Shown in pieces: positions 1-8,260 of a stretch of DNA of 64,000 nt. The DNA is from Pararhizobium qamdonense (lineage in GTDB: Bacteria; Pseudomonadota; Alphaproteobacteria; Rhizobiales; Rhizobiaceae): assembly GCF_029277445.1 (NCBI RefSeq), contig NZ_CP119566.1, positions 2,792,001-2,856,000 on the forward strand. The letters run 5' to 3'. The notes below the pieces were generated by a model that had not been told where the DNA came from, did no database searches, and worked only from the letters and a program-made list of their open reading frames with translations. The position numbers and the translations under genes were made by a program. The stretch's first letter is position 1; each line of letters opens with the position of its first letter.

Positions 1-301
1 TGCCGCCGATGCGCGAAAGAATTTCGATATGCTGGCGCAGCACAAGACCGATGCTGGATGCCCCTGCCCCGAGCGCCACGAAAACCGTGGCAAAACCGAG
101 CGTGAACAGGAAAGCTGCCCCGAACACCGCGCGCCGTGTGCCGGTCGAGGCAACCTGCGTTTCACCGCCGCGAAACTGATCCACCGAGATGCCAGCCATA
201 TAACAAAGATAGGGCGGCACGAGCGGCAGGACGCACGGGGACAGGAAAGACAATGCGCCCGCCAGGACGGCGGTCCAGATGGAAATATCAGCGATGGACA
301 C
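1..301 (-). CDS. CcdA-type cytochrome c biogenesis membrane protein (cut off by window edge)
   Basis: This is the first 100 residues of a gene that continues past the left edge. The frame reads from a GTG with GGAG about ten bases upstream. The start contains the family signature SFLSPCVLPLVPPYLCYMAG in the first membrane segment, with the cysteine of the CcdA/DsbD membrane domain, followed by a second hydrophobic segment. The family passes electrons from thioredoxin across the inner membrane to periplasmic thiol proteins used in cytochrome c maturation. The family is secure. Whether this is the cytochrome c gene itself or a paralogue cannot be decided from this fragment. Confidence 0.85.
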   Translation of the reverse strand, partial: MSIADISIWTAVLAGALSFLSPCVLPLVPPYLCYMAGISVDQFRGGETQVASTGTRRAVFGAAFLFTLGFATVFVALGAGASSIGLVLRQHIEILSRIGG

Positions 302-425
302 TCGGTCAAAACTCCAGCCTGCAACAAGCCCGGCCGTCTTAGCCCCGAAGCCTGTCCCAAACCAATCACCTTTTGGCGATCTCCTTGGAAAACATCGTTT
401 TTGCACTTTTGCCCGTTTTTTTGGG

Positions 426-454
426 TTGACCAAAACAAGCGCGCTGTGCATATG
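426..454 (+). promoter_or_regulatory. Candidate sigma-70 promoter of tRNA-Lys
   Basis: TTGACC at 426-431 and CATATG at 449-454 are separated by 17 bases. They lie about 38 bases upstream of the mature tRNA-Lys end. The spacing is ideal for the housekeeping sigma factor. The assignment is inferred from the sequence only. Confidence 0.5.
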
Positions 455-491
455 TCCGCCCACTTCCGCCGGTCACACCAGACCGCCATGG

Positions 492-567
492 GAGAGCGTA
501 GCTCAGTCGGTAGAGCAACTGACTTTTAATCAGTAGGTCCAGGGTTCGAATCCCTGCGCTCTCACCA
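492..567 (+). tRNA. tRNA-Lys (anticodon TTT)
   Basis: The gene is 76 bases long with encoded CCA. The seven-base acceptor stem GAGAGCG pairs with CGCTCTC, the anticodon arm CTGAC-TTTTAA-TCAG carries TTT, and the T-loop GGTTCGAATCC is standard. Confidence 0.97.
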
Positions 568-752
568 AAAAATCAGATAAATATTATATCACAGTGGCTT
601 GCGGTTTCGCTCCAGCAGTTTTTGCGGCTCCGTCTTCAGGTATCGCGCGAAACATCCTCGGAACGTGCGAAGTTTTGACCGTCCTGACGACGCCCGCACC
701 CACACGCCTACGGAATTTGTCTAGCCTTTGCAGAATCGCCCATTGTCAAACT

Positions 753-786
753 AAAACAACGTCGCCCGTGAAGGCGACGCTGTTTT
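753..786 (-). terminator. Intrinsic terminator of the small lipoprotein gene
   Basis: A stem of about 11 base pairs (AACA-CGTCGCC against GGCGACG-TGTT) is flanked by T/A runs on both sides. It lies about 45 bases downstream of the stop at 832 on the minus strand. It could act in both directions. Confidence 0.6.
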
Positions 787-831
787 GGTTTCAACATTCC
801 GGAGGGACGGGTCCGGCGTGCCATTGCCGCG

Positions 832-1167
832 TCAGCCGCGGCGGTAGTAGCCTGGGCGGTCCGGGTTGTATTCGGGGACTTCGCAGCGGGGATCGTTGCT
901 GCAGAGGCGGTCGTCGCCGCGCCGGTCGTCGCGCCGATCGGTACGGCGGTCGTCGTCGTTGCGGTCGCGGCGGCCCGGGTCGCGATCGCGGGAATAACGG
1001 GAATAATCGGTCCGGTCGCGTGCGCGATCATAACGATCGTCGCGGTCGAAGGTATCACGCGGACGCATCGTGTAGCCGTCGCCCTGATAGGACGGTCCTT
1101 CGCTGACGCAGCCGGCGAGCATCAGGGTCGAAAGGCCGATTGCGCTGGCCAGAATAAGGGTTTTCAT
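832..1167 (-). CDS. Small charged lipoprotein of unknown function
   Basis: The protein has 111 residues. It begins with a short hydrophobic signal ending in the lipobox LAGC, so it is probably a lipid-anchored envelope protein. The mature part is very rich in Arg and Asp (runs of RDR, DRRD), is low in complexity and ends in a PGYYRRG tail. I chose the ATG at 1167 because GAGAGA lies just upstream and the signal peptide follows directly; a longer reading frame to 1323 lacks these. I do not recognise a domain with a known function. Similar Arg/Asp-rich small lipoproteins occur in rhizobia. Confidence 0.75.
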   Translation of the reverse strand: MKTLILASAIGLSTLMLAGCVSEGPSYQGDGYTMRPRDTFDRDDRYDRARDRTDYSRYSRDRDPGRRDRNDDDRRTDRRDDRRGDDRLCSNDPRCEVPEYNPDRPGYYRRG

Positions 1168-1319
1168 TGTCGTTCTCTCTCCATTTCGAAGAGAGATATG
1201 GCTGCCGCAGGGTTGCGGCAAGGGGCAATGATGATGGCGGCCCGCCTCTTCGTACAATCGCCCCAAATTGGCCGGCATCGAGGACGGCAAAAGAAGGGCG
1301 ACTACGGCAAATGCCTGCT

Positions 1320-2318
1320 TCACTTGCCAGGATGGCGGCCCAGGCGCAGCTTCAGCGGGCTTTCGCCATATTGACGTTTGAACGCGCGCGAGAAGGAGGA
1401 CAGGCTATCGAAGCCGCAGCGAAGGGCGACTTCGCGGATGCTGAGTTGGGTGTCGCCGACCAGGCGCTGTGCTGCCTGCAGCCGCAGCCGCAGATAGTAG
1501 CTTCCGGGGCTGATCCTGAGCGCTCTTGCAAACCGGATTTCCAGCTGGCGCTGCGACTGCCCGGCGCGGCGTGCCAGCGCCGCAATCGACAAGGGCCGGT
1601 CAAGCGTGCGCTCCATCAGGCGGATCGCCTTGGCAAGGCCGGGATCAAGAGCCTCCATGCGGCCGAGAGACACCAGCGGCTGGGCATCCGTTGCCGCATG
1701 GGTTTCGTCATAGACGAAGATGCTGGCGACATCGAGCGCGACGGATGAGCCGAAGCGCTGCCGGATCAGATGCAGCATCATGTCGAAGGTCGGCGATGCG
1801 CCACCGGATGTCCAGAATTTGCCGTCGGTCACGAACCGGTCGGCCCGGACGGACACATCCGGAAAAGCCAGCGCGAAATCCTCCAGTTCCTCCCAATGCG
1901 CCGTCGCTGTGCGGCCGTTGACGAGTCCGCAGCGCGCCAGGAGCCAACAGCCCGATTCGATGCCCGCAACCACGGAAAAATGCCGCGCAGCCGCCTGTAG
2001 GCTGGCGATGAACGGTTTTTGCGCATGGCGATCAAGGTTGAAACCGCCGATGATCAACAGGCAGTCGCCCTGGACCTTCGCCGAAAACGTCCCATCCACC
2101 GCAATCATGACGCCACAGGTGAGAAGCACCGGCTCTCCATCCGGAGACAGAATTTTCCATGAGAACAGGGTTTTTCCAGCCACCCGGTTGGCGGCGCGCA
2201 TCGGGTCCAGCACCGAGGCCAGCGACATGATCGAGGATTCGGGCAGCACGACAATCACGACCTCCACATTTCCATCGGAATTCAAAGGTAAGTGATCGGA
2301 AACAGGACGTGGCGACAT
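1320..2318 (-). CDS. GlxA-family (DJ-1/PfpI plus AraC) transcription regulator
   Basis: The protein has 332 residues from the ATG at 2318. The N-terminal ~190 residues form a DJ-1/PfpI-like glutamine-amidotransferase fold, with VEVVIVVLPES at the start and the nucleophile-elbow region GIESGCWLLA. The last ~100 residues are an AraC-type double helix-turn-helix (IAALARRAGQSQRQLEIRFAR, then IREVALRCGFDSLSSFSRAFKRQYGESP). Family members control use of amines, amino acids or betaines. The ligand and targets are unknown here because no catabolic operon lies next to it. The frame could be extended upstream to 2399 from a non-ATG start, but the likely protein starts at MSPRPVSD. Confidence 0.88.
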   Translation of the reverse strand: MSPRPVSDHLPLNSDGNVEVVIVVLPESSIMSLASVLDPMRAANRVAGKTLFSWKILSPDGEPVLLTCGVMIAVDGTFSAKVQGDCLLIIGGFNLDRHAQKPFIASLQAAARHFSVVAGIESGCWLLARCGLVNGRTATAHWEELEDFALAFPDVSVRADRFVTDGKFWTSGGASPTFDMMLHLIRQRFGSSVALDVASIFVYDETHAATDAQPLVSLGRMEALDPGLAKAIRLMERTLDRPLSIAALARRAGQSQRQLEIRFARALRISPGSYYLRLRLQAAQRLVGDTQLSIREVALRCGFDSLSSFSRAFKRQYGESPLKLRLGRHPGK

Positions 2319-2751
2319 GGGAGAAATGTCAAATTTCCTGCGCCTTTTGTCAAATGAAATGGAGCCATTCAGGCATGATGCCGCTGTAAGACCTCCCATC
2401 CGCGGTGCTTTTGCCTGCAGATGTCTGGAAATTCCCCCTACCGACCTTTACCGGACGGGTCGAATGGCAGAGATGCCTTCGGCCCGTTTTTTTTGGCCTT
2501 GTATTGGCGGCCGGGCATTCATCCGCTGCCACCGTGGCGGTTTTCCGGGCACGCAGAAATGTGTCTCATCATGCAGCAAAAATGCCTTCCGGTACATCGC
2601 AGCAGTGAAAGGAACGAAACCGCGCAACCACGCGTTACGAGAGCGGTTCAATAGAGGAAATTTCAATGCAGCGCTGCGATCTCCTGATTCATGAGGATTG
2701 TCCTCATCACAATCCCAATATCAAAATCTCGTTTTTATCGCGGAGGCCGTG
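2319..2751 (+). other. 433-bp intergenic region with orphan terminator and overlapping inverted repeats
   Basis: No convincing protein gene is seen here. The stretch contains a strong intrinsic terminator (2455-2494) on the plus strand with no gene in front of it, and two overlapping inverted repeats at 2691-2715. Part of it must hold the promoter of the regulator on the minus strand. Confidence 0.5.
2455..2494 (+). terminator. Orphan intrinsic terminator, possible end of a small RNA
   Basis: The arm beginning ACGGGTCGAATGGCA pairs with TGCCTTCGGCCCGT across a GAGA loop and is followed by eight T. No plus-strand protein gene lies upstream within 450 bases. The simplest reading is a small RNA transcribed from somewhere in 2320-2400. 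Confidence 0.55.
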
Positions 2752-2895
2752 ATGGCAGCTCCAACGGTCCACCCATCCTTACCGGTTCAGCGCGAGACGT
2801 CGGACTATCGGCATTTTATGATGCGGGAATTGCTGATTTGGGTCATAGGGGTGCCCGTCCCCATCGCCGCCGTCATTGGTTTTTTCGTCCTTTAA
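2752..2895 (+). CDS. Small single-span membrane protein
   Basis: The protein has 47 residues. The ATG at 2752 has GGAGG six bases upstream (CGGAGGCCGTGATG). The N-terminal half is polar and the C-terminal half (from about residue 26) is one hydrophobic segment, LLIWVIGVPVPIAAVIGFFV. Small proteins of this shape ending in a proline-containing membrane helix are widespread in rhizobia and have no known function. A longer reading from 2698 lacks a ribosome binding site. Confidence 0.6.
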   Translation: MAAPTVHPSLPVQRETSDYRHFMMRELLIWVIGVPVPIAAVIGFFVL

Positions 2896-3093
2896 AATCG
2901 ATCAAAACCGGCCGTTGACGTTACGCTGGCATCGATAAGCCTCGTCTCGACCAAGAGGCGATAACGCCATTCGCCGTGACGCCGCGCTGCACGCAACGCT
3001 GCCGAACCCTCCCGCAAGCTCCTAACCACCTAAACCCTGTGCACTTAGGGGGTAGGCCGCTAAGATATGACGCCAGCGCAACATTGGCATCCG

Positions 3094-3477
3094 CTAATCG
3101 CGGGAACGGTCTGGTTCAGTTTCGTCATAATTGACATCCCAATCCTTTTCCGGCCCCTTTTTGCCAGGCGGAGTGCGATGACCGGTTATGTCCTCTGATC
3201 CCGTGACCACTGTCGGCTTGGCACTGGCAACCCCGGAGTTTGCACCGTCCGCACGCGATTTGGCGTACTGGCCCTCTGCGTCCTCCTTGATCTTGAGGGC
3301 ATCCGAAGGGCTGTTACGTTCCGGATCCTGATTGTTTTCACCCAGTGCATCCCGATCGACGTCCGGGTCATCCGTCGCAGGCAGGTAGCCCCTTGGCCTG
3401 GTTTCTTCCGGACCTTCCCAACGCGGGGACTGATCGGTTGTGCCGGGTGCGCCGTCTGTCGGTATGTTTTTGCTCAT
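3094..3477 (-). CDS. Hydrophilic hypothetical protein, stress-type
   Basis: The 127-residue protein has no membrane segment and is rich in Asp, Glu, Pro, Gly and Lys, so it is probably largely disordered. The ATG is preceded by AGGAG seven bases upstream. No known domain is recognised. A sequence resembling the extracytoplasmic-function sigma RpoE2 promoter lies 25 bases upstream of the start, which would fit a general stress protein. That link is an inference. Confidence 0.7.
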   Translation of the reverse strand: MSKNIPTDGAPGTTDQSPRWEGPEETRPRGYLPATDDPDVDRDALGENNQDPERNSPSDALKIKEDAEGQYAKSRADGANSGVASAKPTVVTGSEDITGHRTPPGKKGPEKDWDVNYDETEPDRSRD

Positions 3478-3783
3478 GGTCTTTCTCCTGTGATGGAGCG
3501 GAAACCAGCCACAAGGGCAGAAGTTCCTTGTGATGCGTTGAGCTGCAGAGCCGGAGCGCTCGGAAGACCCTCATTCGTGGTGGTTCCCGCCGTCTGTCAT
3601 CTTGGAGGCGATCCACCTTCCAATTGATCCTTGCATGCGCCAATACGCGCGCATCGCTTTGGTGCTGTGACTGGGCACATCTGCAAAGCGGCAGCGCTAC
3701 AAGAGGAGGAGGTGCACATTGAGAGGGATAAGCCAAACGCCCGTGAAACAGCGATAGATATCTTGCTAAGCCCTTGAAAAGAT
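3478..3783. other. 306-bp intergenic region
   Basis: Apart from the possible stress promoter at 3502-3527 I see no gene or clear structure here. The reading frames in it have no ribosome binding sites or recognisable proteins. Confidence 0.4.
3502..3527 (-). promoter_or_regulatory. Possible RpoE2-type promoter
   Basis: On the minus strand GGAAC is followed after 17 bases by GTTT, close to the alphaproteobacterial RpoE2/EcfG pattern GGAAC-N16-18-cGTT, just upstream of the gene starting at 3477. The -10 lacks the preferred leading C, so the call is weak. Confidence 0.3.
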
Positions 3784-3860
<77 letters not shown>

Positions 3861-3900
3861 GCTTTTTGGAGGTTTCCCTCCTAGAACCGGCAGTCCCGGA

Positions 3901-4206
3901 TCAATGCGTCCAGGGCTGCGTGCGGCTAAACCGGAAATTATCGCTGTAGGACACGCTCTTGCGGGTTGGTTCCTTCGGCGCGATGACGCGGTAATCGATG
4001 CCGTTGCGCTCGGCATAGGCGACGGCCTGTTCGGCTGTCTCGAAGGTCAGCTTCACCTGCTGACGCGTATCGCCAGAGCTCGTATAGCCCATGATCGGAT
4101 CGATGGTGCGCGGCGTTTCCTGATCGAACTCAAGAACCCACACATTCGTCTTGGCCTTGCCAGACTGCATGGCGGTTTTTGCGGGTCGATAGATTTTCGC
4201 GGACAT
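3901..4206 (-). CDS. ETC complex I subunit-like protein (NDUFS4 family)
   Basis: The 101-residue protein matches the short bacterial form of the NDUFS4 family, an accessory subunit of NADH dehydrogenase. Visible marks are the start SAKIYRPAKTAMQSGKAKT, the central WVLEFD, the MGYTSSGDTRQQVKLTF stretch and the C-terminal SYSDNFRFSRTQPWTH. It probably binds complex I on the cytoplasmic side and supports its assembly or stability. The ATG at 4206 has GGAG ten bases upstream; a longer frame to 4317 is unlikely. It stands alone between two tRNA genes. Confidence 0.88.
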   Translation of the reverse strand: MSAKIYRPAKTAMQSGKAKTNVWVLEFDQETPRTIDPIMGYTSSGDTRQQVKLTFETAEQAVAYAERNGIDYRVIAPKEPTRKSVSYSDNFRFSRTQPWTH

Positions 4207-4428
4207 GTCTTGAGCGGCTCCACCATGGTTCATGCTGCCGGCTGCGCCGGTCACTGCGCATTGCCATAGCGCAGAACGGATTAAAACGGAATGACCTAGC
4301 GGCGATATATCCGCCAATTTTCAAGCCTGCGCCATTTCGCGGCTGAAAGCCGGCGCTCTAGGGACGGGACAACAGCAAAAACAGCCAAGGGCTGTTCGCT
4401 GCAGATATTTCAAGAAGGGGAAAATCGA

Positions 4429-4505
<77 letters not shown>

Positions 4506-4605
4506 TGACCCGTCGATGGCCGGGAGATACACGCTTACCCCCGCCCCTGCAACACTTAAATTGCACAATTCCACAGAGCGGCCGAAAGGAATCATATGTG
4601 CCGGT

Positions 4606-5091
4606 TTAAGGCTTCAAACCGGAGATGCGGGCGCTATCGACGATATCGCCGGGCGCAATGGCAAGGCGATTGACGGTTCCGCCGTTCAGTTCGAGAACGA
4701 AAGCGATGGGGACGCGGGAATCGATGATGGCTTCCGATAGCGGCACGGCATTTTCGCGGATCGTCTCGATCTTGCCGTCCTTGGCGATGAACAGCATGTC
4801 GAGCGGAAGATAGGTATTCTTCATCCACATCATCACCTGACGCGTCACGCCAAAATCAAACAGCATGCCGTGATCGCGCGCCATATGGCGGCGGTTCATC
4901 AGGCCTTGCGCGCGTTGATCGCTATCGACAGCCAGTTCGACGGTGAATGTATGCACCTTGCCGCCGGTGGAGATGATCTGCAGCGGCGCCGTTTCAAAGG
5001 TGATATCGGCGGCTGCGGCACAGAACGGGACAAGCCATAAAAAAAGCGCCACGAGGGCGCTTCCAAACAGGCGCTGAAAAGGCGCGCCCAT
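4606..5091 (-). CDS. Exported DUF192 family protein
   Basis: The 161-residue protein starts with a signal peptide (hydrophobic residues 9-28, ending in AAA), followed by a DUF192 domain of about 120 residues. Typical stretches are VELAVDSDQRAQGLMNR, GMLFDF, MMWMKNTYLPLDMLFI and VLELNGG near the end. The family is periplasmic and its function is not established. Its ATG overlaps the stop codon of the cold-shock gene by one base (TGATG), so the two are one transcript and probably translationally coupled. Confidence 0.88.
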   Translation of the reverse strand: MGAPFQRLFGSALVALFLWLVPFCAAAADITFETAPLQIISTGGKVHTFTVELAVDSDQRAQGLMNRRHMARDHGMLFDFGVTRQVMMWMKNTYLPLDMLFIAKDGKIETIRENAVPLSEAIIDSRVPIAFVLELNGGTVNRLAIAPGDIVDSARISGLKP

Positions 5092-5669
5092 CAGTGTGCC
5101 CGGCCGATCGGAGCCGGTACGTCCGGATGGATCTCGGCTGCCATCAGGCCCTTGTCGCCATCGCCAAACCGCACCAGCACGGTCTGTCCCGGGCGCAACT
5201 CGGTAAGCCCGAAACGACGCAGGGTTTCCATGTGAATGAAGATATCCTCGGTCCCGTCGCCGCGCGTCAGGAAGCCGAAGCCTTTTGTACGGTTGAACCA
5301 CTTGACCAGGCAGCGTTCCAGCCCGCTGGTCGGCGTCACCTGAACATGGGTCTTGACCGGCGGCAGCTGCGATGGGTGTACAGCCGTCGACTGGTCCATG
5401 GAGAGAATGCGGAAGGCCTGGTAGCCACGGTCGCGCCGCTGAATGAGCGCCACCACGCGCGCACCTTCCAGAACAGTCTGGTAGCCGTCGCGGCGCAGGC
5501 ATGTGACGTGCAGAAGGACATCCTGCATGCCGTTGTCGGGGATGATGAAACCGAAACCCTTGGCGACGTCGAACCACTTGATGACGCCGGTTATTTCAAC
5601 CAGATCGAGCGCGTCATTGGCAAAACCGTCATCCGGCGTGACGCCCTTTGCTGAAATTCTGTCCGCCAT
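5091..5669 (-). CDS. Double cold-shock domain protein
   Basis: The 192-residue protein carries two cold-shock domains. The first (about residues 26-95) has VIKWFDVAKGFGFIIPDNG and DVLLHV; the second (about 118-185) has LVKWFNRTKGFGFLTRGDG and DIFIHME. Both keep the RNP1-like KGFGF and RNP2-like D(V/I)(L/F)(L/I)H motifs that bind single-stranded nucleic acid. Two-domain CspA-type proteins are typical of rhizobia. It probably acts as an RNA chaperone in the cytoplasm. It is the first gene of a two-gene unit with the DUF192 protein. Confidence 0.92.
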   Translation of the reverse strand: MADRISAKGVTPDDGFANDALDLVEITGVIKWFDVAKGFGFIIPDNGMQDVLLHVTCLRRDGYQTVLEGARVVALIQRRDRGYQAFRILSMDQSTAVHPSQLPPVKTHVQVTPTSGLERCLVKWFNRTKGFGFLTRGDGTEDIFIHMETLRRFGLTELRPGQTVLVRFGDGDKGLMAAEIHPDVPAPIGRAH

Positions 5670-5864
5670 GCCTGTCCAGCCCCTCGATTACGCGTCACAT
5701 CATTACGGTTAACTGATTCTTGACAATCAGAATAACATCGTCCCGCCGCTTATGTGCAAGCCCTGCGATGAAATTTGCCGTCGAAACACGCTAGCTGCCG
5801 AGCCTTGCCTCTGGCTGGTTGTCGGCTAAGTATACCCCATCTTCAGCAAAACAAGGATATTCCA

Positions 5865-6305
5865 ATGCGTTATCTGCACACAATGGTTCGCGTCAAAGAT
5901 CTCGACGCCTCTCTTCACTTCTGGTCGAAGCTTTTCGGCCTTGTGGAAATTCGCCGCTACGAGAATGAAAAAGGCCGTTTCACCCTGGTTTTTCTGGCGG
6001 CCTCAGACGATCTCGATCGCGCGAAAGCCGAATTATCCCCGTGCCTGGAACTCACCTACAATTGGGATACCGAGGATTACACAGGCGGGCGCAATTTCGG
6101 CCATCTCGCCTATGAGGTCGATGATATCTATGCGACCTGCCAGCAGCTGATGGACAATGGCGTCATCATCAACCGGCCGCCGCGCGATGGCCACATGGCG
6201 TTCGTGCGCTCTCCGGACGGCATTTCCATCGAGATCTTGCAGAAGGGCGACAATTTGGAACCGCAGGAACCCTGGTCCTCGATGGGCAATACCGGCGCCT
6301 GGTAA
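5865..6305 (+). CDS. gloA: Lactoylglutathione lyase (glyoxalase I)
   Basis: The 146-residue protein has the glyoxalase I fold. It starts MRYLHTMVRVKDLDAS with the first metal histidine at position 5, has the glutamate-containing LELTYNWDTEDY, FGHLAYEV with the second histidine, and the metal glutamate in GISIEILQKG. It converts the hemithioacetal of methylglyoxal and glutathione to S-lactoylglutathione in the cytoplasm. I chose the ATG at 5865, which follows AAGGATATTCCA. It is transcribed alone. Confidence 0.94.
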   Translation: MRYLHTMVRVKDLDASLHFWSKLFGLVEIRRYENEKGRFTLVFLAASDDLDRAKAELSPCLELTYNWDTEDYTGGRNFGHLAYEVDDIYATCQQLMDNGVIINRPPRDGHMAFVRSPDGISIEILQKGDNLEPQEPWSSMGNTGAW

Positions 6306-6575
6306 GCTCCGCACAATGCCGCCGGGCGATATGTGCTGCAGTGACTCGCACCAAGCTTCGCGGGGCTGCCCATATCGCCTGCGTCAGCGCAGGTTTACAA
6401 ATAACGGTCCGTTCATTAATGTTTGAGCGAACGTTAATGGAAACATGCCGCACGCATTTTGAGGTTTGCGCGCGCATTTTTCCGGCTGAACCGGTCAAAT
6501 CGCATGGGAGGACGCGTGGCAATCCTTAAAAAGGGCCATGCCGACGATGCGGTTTGAAACGTCTGATGAAAGGCC

Positions 6576-8003
6576 ATGACGGCACATGTCGCCCGGCCCG
6601 CATTGAGTGGGGATCCAACGTTGCGCCATATTTTCGAGAAAGCGGCGACGATTCGCGGCCTTGGCTGCGCGCTTGCGTTGAGCGTTTCGGCGATGATGCT
6701 GTCGGGCTGCGTGTCCGCCGCGAAGGACACGGCCGAAGCGGCATCCGCAAAGGACGATGTGGTGCCGGAGCTCGCGTCCGGCAATGCAGCGCAAAATGCA
6801 CCCGGTGCCTATCGGGATCAGCAGGTTTCCGCCGTTGGCGCCAATGGGCAGCCACAGCCTGGCGCGCAAGCACCGGGCACACAGGCAAATGCGATGATGC
6901 CTGCCGCCGGCAACGGCCAGCCGGCGTCGCTGACCATGCAGGGTACCGGCCTTAACGCCACCTCAAACAGCATTTTTGCCGTGCAGACGCCCAATGCGGC
7001 GCCGGTTCAAGGCGCCACGACGGCGACCGGCAATGCGCCGGTGCCGGCCGGGCATGCCACCGGCGTCAATCCCGCGACAAACAGTCTGTTCAACAGCGGC
7101 CAGCCGGCTGCCAACCCGACACCGCTGCCGCTGGAAGGCGCGAGCAATGCCAATGGCGCTGCCGCAGTTCAACAGATGGCAAGCGCTGAGATCGGCGCGG
7201 ACGGCACGCCGCTTCCTGTCGCCGTACCGGTCCCCTTGAGCGGTGACAGCATGCGCGGCGGGGCGCCAGAAAAGGCAGCGGCCGTGCAAACCGCTTCCAT
7301 GGAGGGGCTGAACACCACGACGGCCGCTATTCCCCATTCCGGCCCTTCGCGGAAGAAGGATGGTCAGACGGAAGAGCCCGAAAATGCCCTGACGCTGGCC
7401 GGCCTGTTTGCTGCCAAACGCAAAAGCAGGAGCCAGTTCAACAATGACCGTTTTGCCAAGGCGCCGGAGAAAAACACGCAGGTTGCCAGCAACCTGAAAC
7501 CACAGCAGATGGCGGCACTCGGTTTTACCGCCCTGCCCGGCGTGCGCACGACGTCGATGTTTGCCACCGTCGATGATTCGCAGCCCGGACATGATGACGA
7601 CAGCGCTCCGGTGGAAATGGCGTCATTGTCGGGACTTGCCCGCCTTGCGCCGACCGGGCTCTGGCTGCAAACGGAAAAGGTGGAGACGGGCTGTTTCCAG
7701 CCCGACCTGCTGAAGGTCCTGAAAGTGGTGGAGACCCATTACGGCCGCAAGATCATGGTGACATCCGGCCTGCGCGACCTGAAACACAATGCCAGCGCCG
7801 GCGGACGCAAGCACTCGCTGCACACCACCTGCCAGGCTGCTGATATCCAGGTTCCCGGCGTCAGCAAGTGGGACCTTGCCGAATATCTGCGCACGATTCC
7901 AGGGCGCGGCGGCGTGGGAACCTATTGCCACACGGAATCGGTCCATATCGATACGGGCGAGTCCCGCGACTGGAATTGGCGCTGCCGCCGCCGCAAAGGC
8001 TGA
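6576..8003 (+). CDS. Lipoprotein with C-terminal peptidase M15-like domain
   Basis: The protein has 475 residues. An N-terminal extension precedes a lipoprotein signal (hydrophobic run about residues 28-43, lipobox LSGC). A long low-complexity stretch rich in Ala, Gly, Asn and Pro (about 50-330) follows. The last ~120 residues resemble the M15A/YcbK-type peptidases that cut peptidoglycan cross-links, with presumed zinc ligands H416, D423 and H457 (in SLHTTCQAAD and SVHIDTG). It probably acts on the cell wall in the periplasm. The ATG at 6576 has AAAGG just upstream. The middle part looks fast-evolving. Confidence 0.82.
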   Translation: MTAHVARPALSGDPTLRHIFEKAATIRGLGCALALSVSAMMLSGCVSAAKDTAEAASAKDDVVPELASGNAAQNAPGAYRDQQVSAVGANGQPQPGAQAPGTQANAMMPAAGNGQPASLTMQGTGLNATSNSIFAVQTPNAAPVQGATTATGNAPVPAGHATGVNPATNSLFNSGQPAANPTPLPLEGASNANGAAAVQQMASAEIGADGTPLPVAVPVPLSGDSMRGGAPEKAAAVQTASMEGLNTTTAAIPHSGPSRKKDGQTEEPENALTLAGLFAAKRKSRSQFNNDRFAKAPEKNTQVASNLKPQQMAALGFTALPGVRTTSMFATVDDSQPGHDDDSAPVEMASLSGLARLAPTGLWLQTEKVETGCFQPDLLKVLKVVETHYGRKIMVTSGLRDLKHNASAGGRKHSLHTTCQAADIQVPGVSKWDLAEYLRTIPGRGGVGTYCHTESVHIDTGESRDWNWRCRRRKG

Positions 8004-8094
8004 CAGTAACCACCTGTTTTAATTCAATAATTCACTGAAAATTTGAAAACAGCGCGTTATCAGAACTTTTTTACAGGAAAATGAAATTTGCCGC

Positions 8095-8123
8095 TTGCGG
8101 TATTCAAAACCCCTGACTATAAG
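8095..8123 (+). promoter_or_regulatory. Promoter of the first tRNA-Glu
   Basis: TTGCGG (8095-8100) and TATAAG (8118-8123) are 17 bases apart and 18 bases upstream of the tRNA. The second tRNA-Glu copy has the same arrangement, with the identical block GACTATAAGACGC. Confidence 0.7.
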
Positions 8124-8140
8124 ACGCCCACACAACGGCT

Positions 8141-8215
8141 GCGCCCTTCGTCTATCGGTTAGGACACCAGATTTTCATTCTGGGAAGAGGGGTTCGACTC
8201 CCCTAGGGCGTACCA
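8141..8215 (+). tRNA. tRNA-Glu (anticodon TTC), copy 1, integration target
   Basis: The gene is 75 bases long with CCA. The acceptor stem GCGCCCT pairs with AGGGCGT and the anticodon loop carries TTC. Its last 15 bases are part of the left attachment repeat, so the gene was restored by the integrated element. It is identical to the copy at 26088. Confidence 0.96.
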
Positions 8216-8220
8216 TTGTG
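8201..8220 (+). repeat. Left attachment site (attL core)
   Basis: CCCTAGGGCGTACCATTGTG covers the last 15 bases of tRNA-Glu plus five bases. It is identical to 25884-25903 and the flanking bases differ, which defines the crossover region. Confidence 0.85.
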
Positions 8221-8260
8221 TTCCCTCGCATCAATGATTTCAGAGCCTTGCAGCGACGAT

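Noticed and set aside
594..1106. Open frame of 170 codons on the plus strand after tRNA-Lys
   Set aside because: It runs through a terminator and antisense to the small lipoprotein, with no ribosome binding site.
3368..3736. Open frame of 122 codons on the minus strand
   Set aside because: It overlaps the start of the hydrophilic protein gene, which has a strong ribosome binding site, and its translation has no pattern.
6400..6450. Repeat-like CGTTCATTAATG / CGAACGTTAATG before the M15-like gene
   Set aside because: The match is short and imperfect and could be chance in an AT-rich leader; no operator claim is made.
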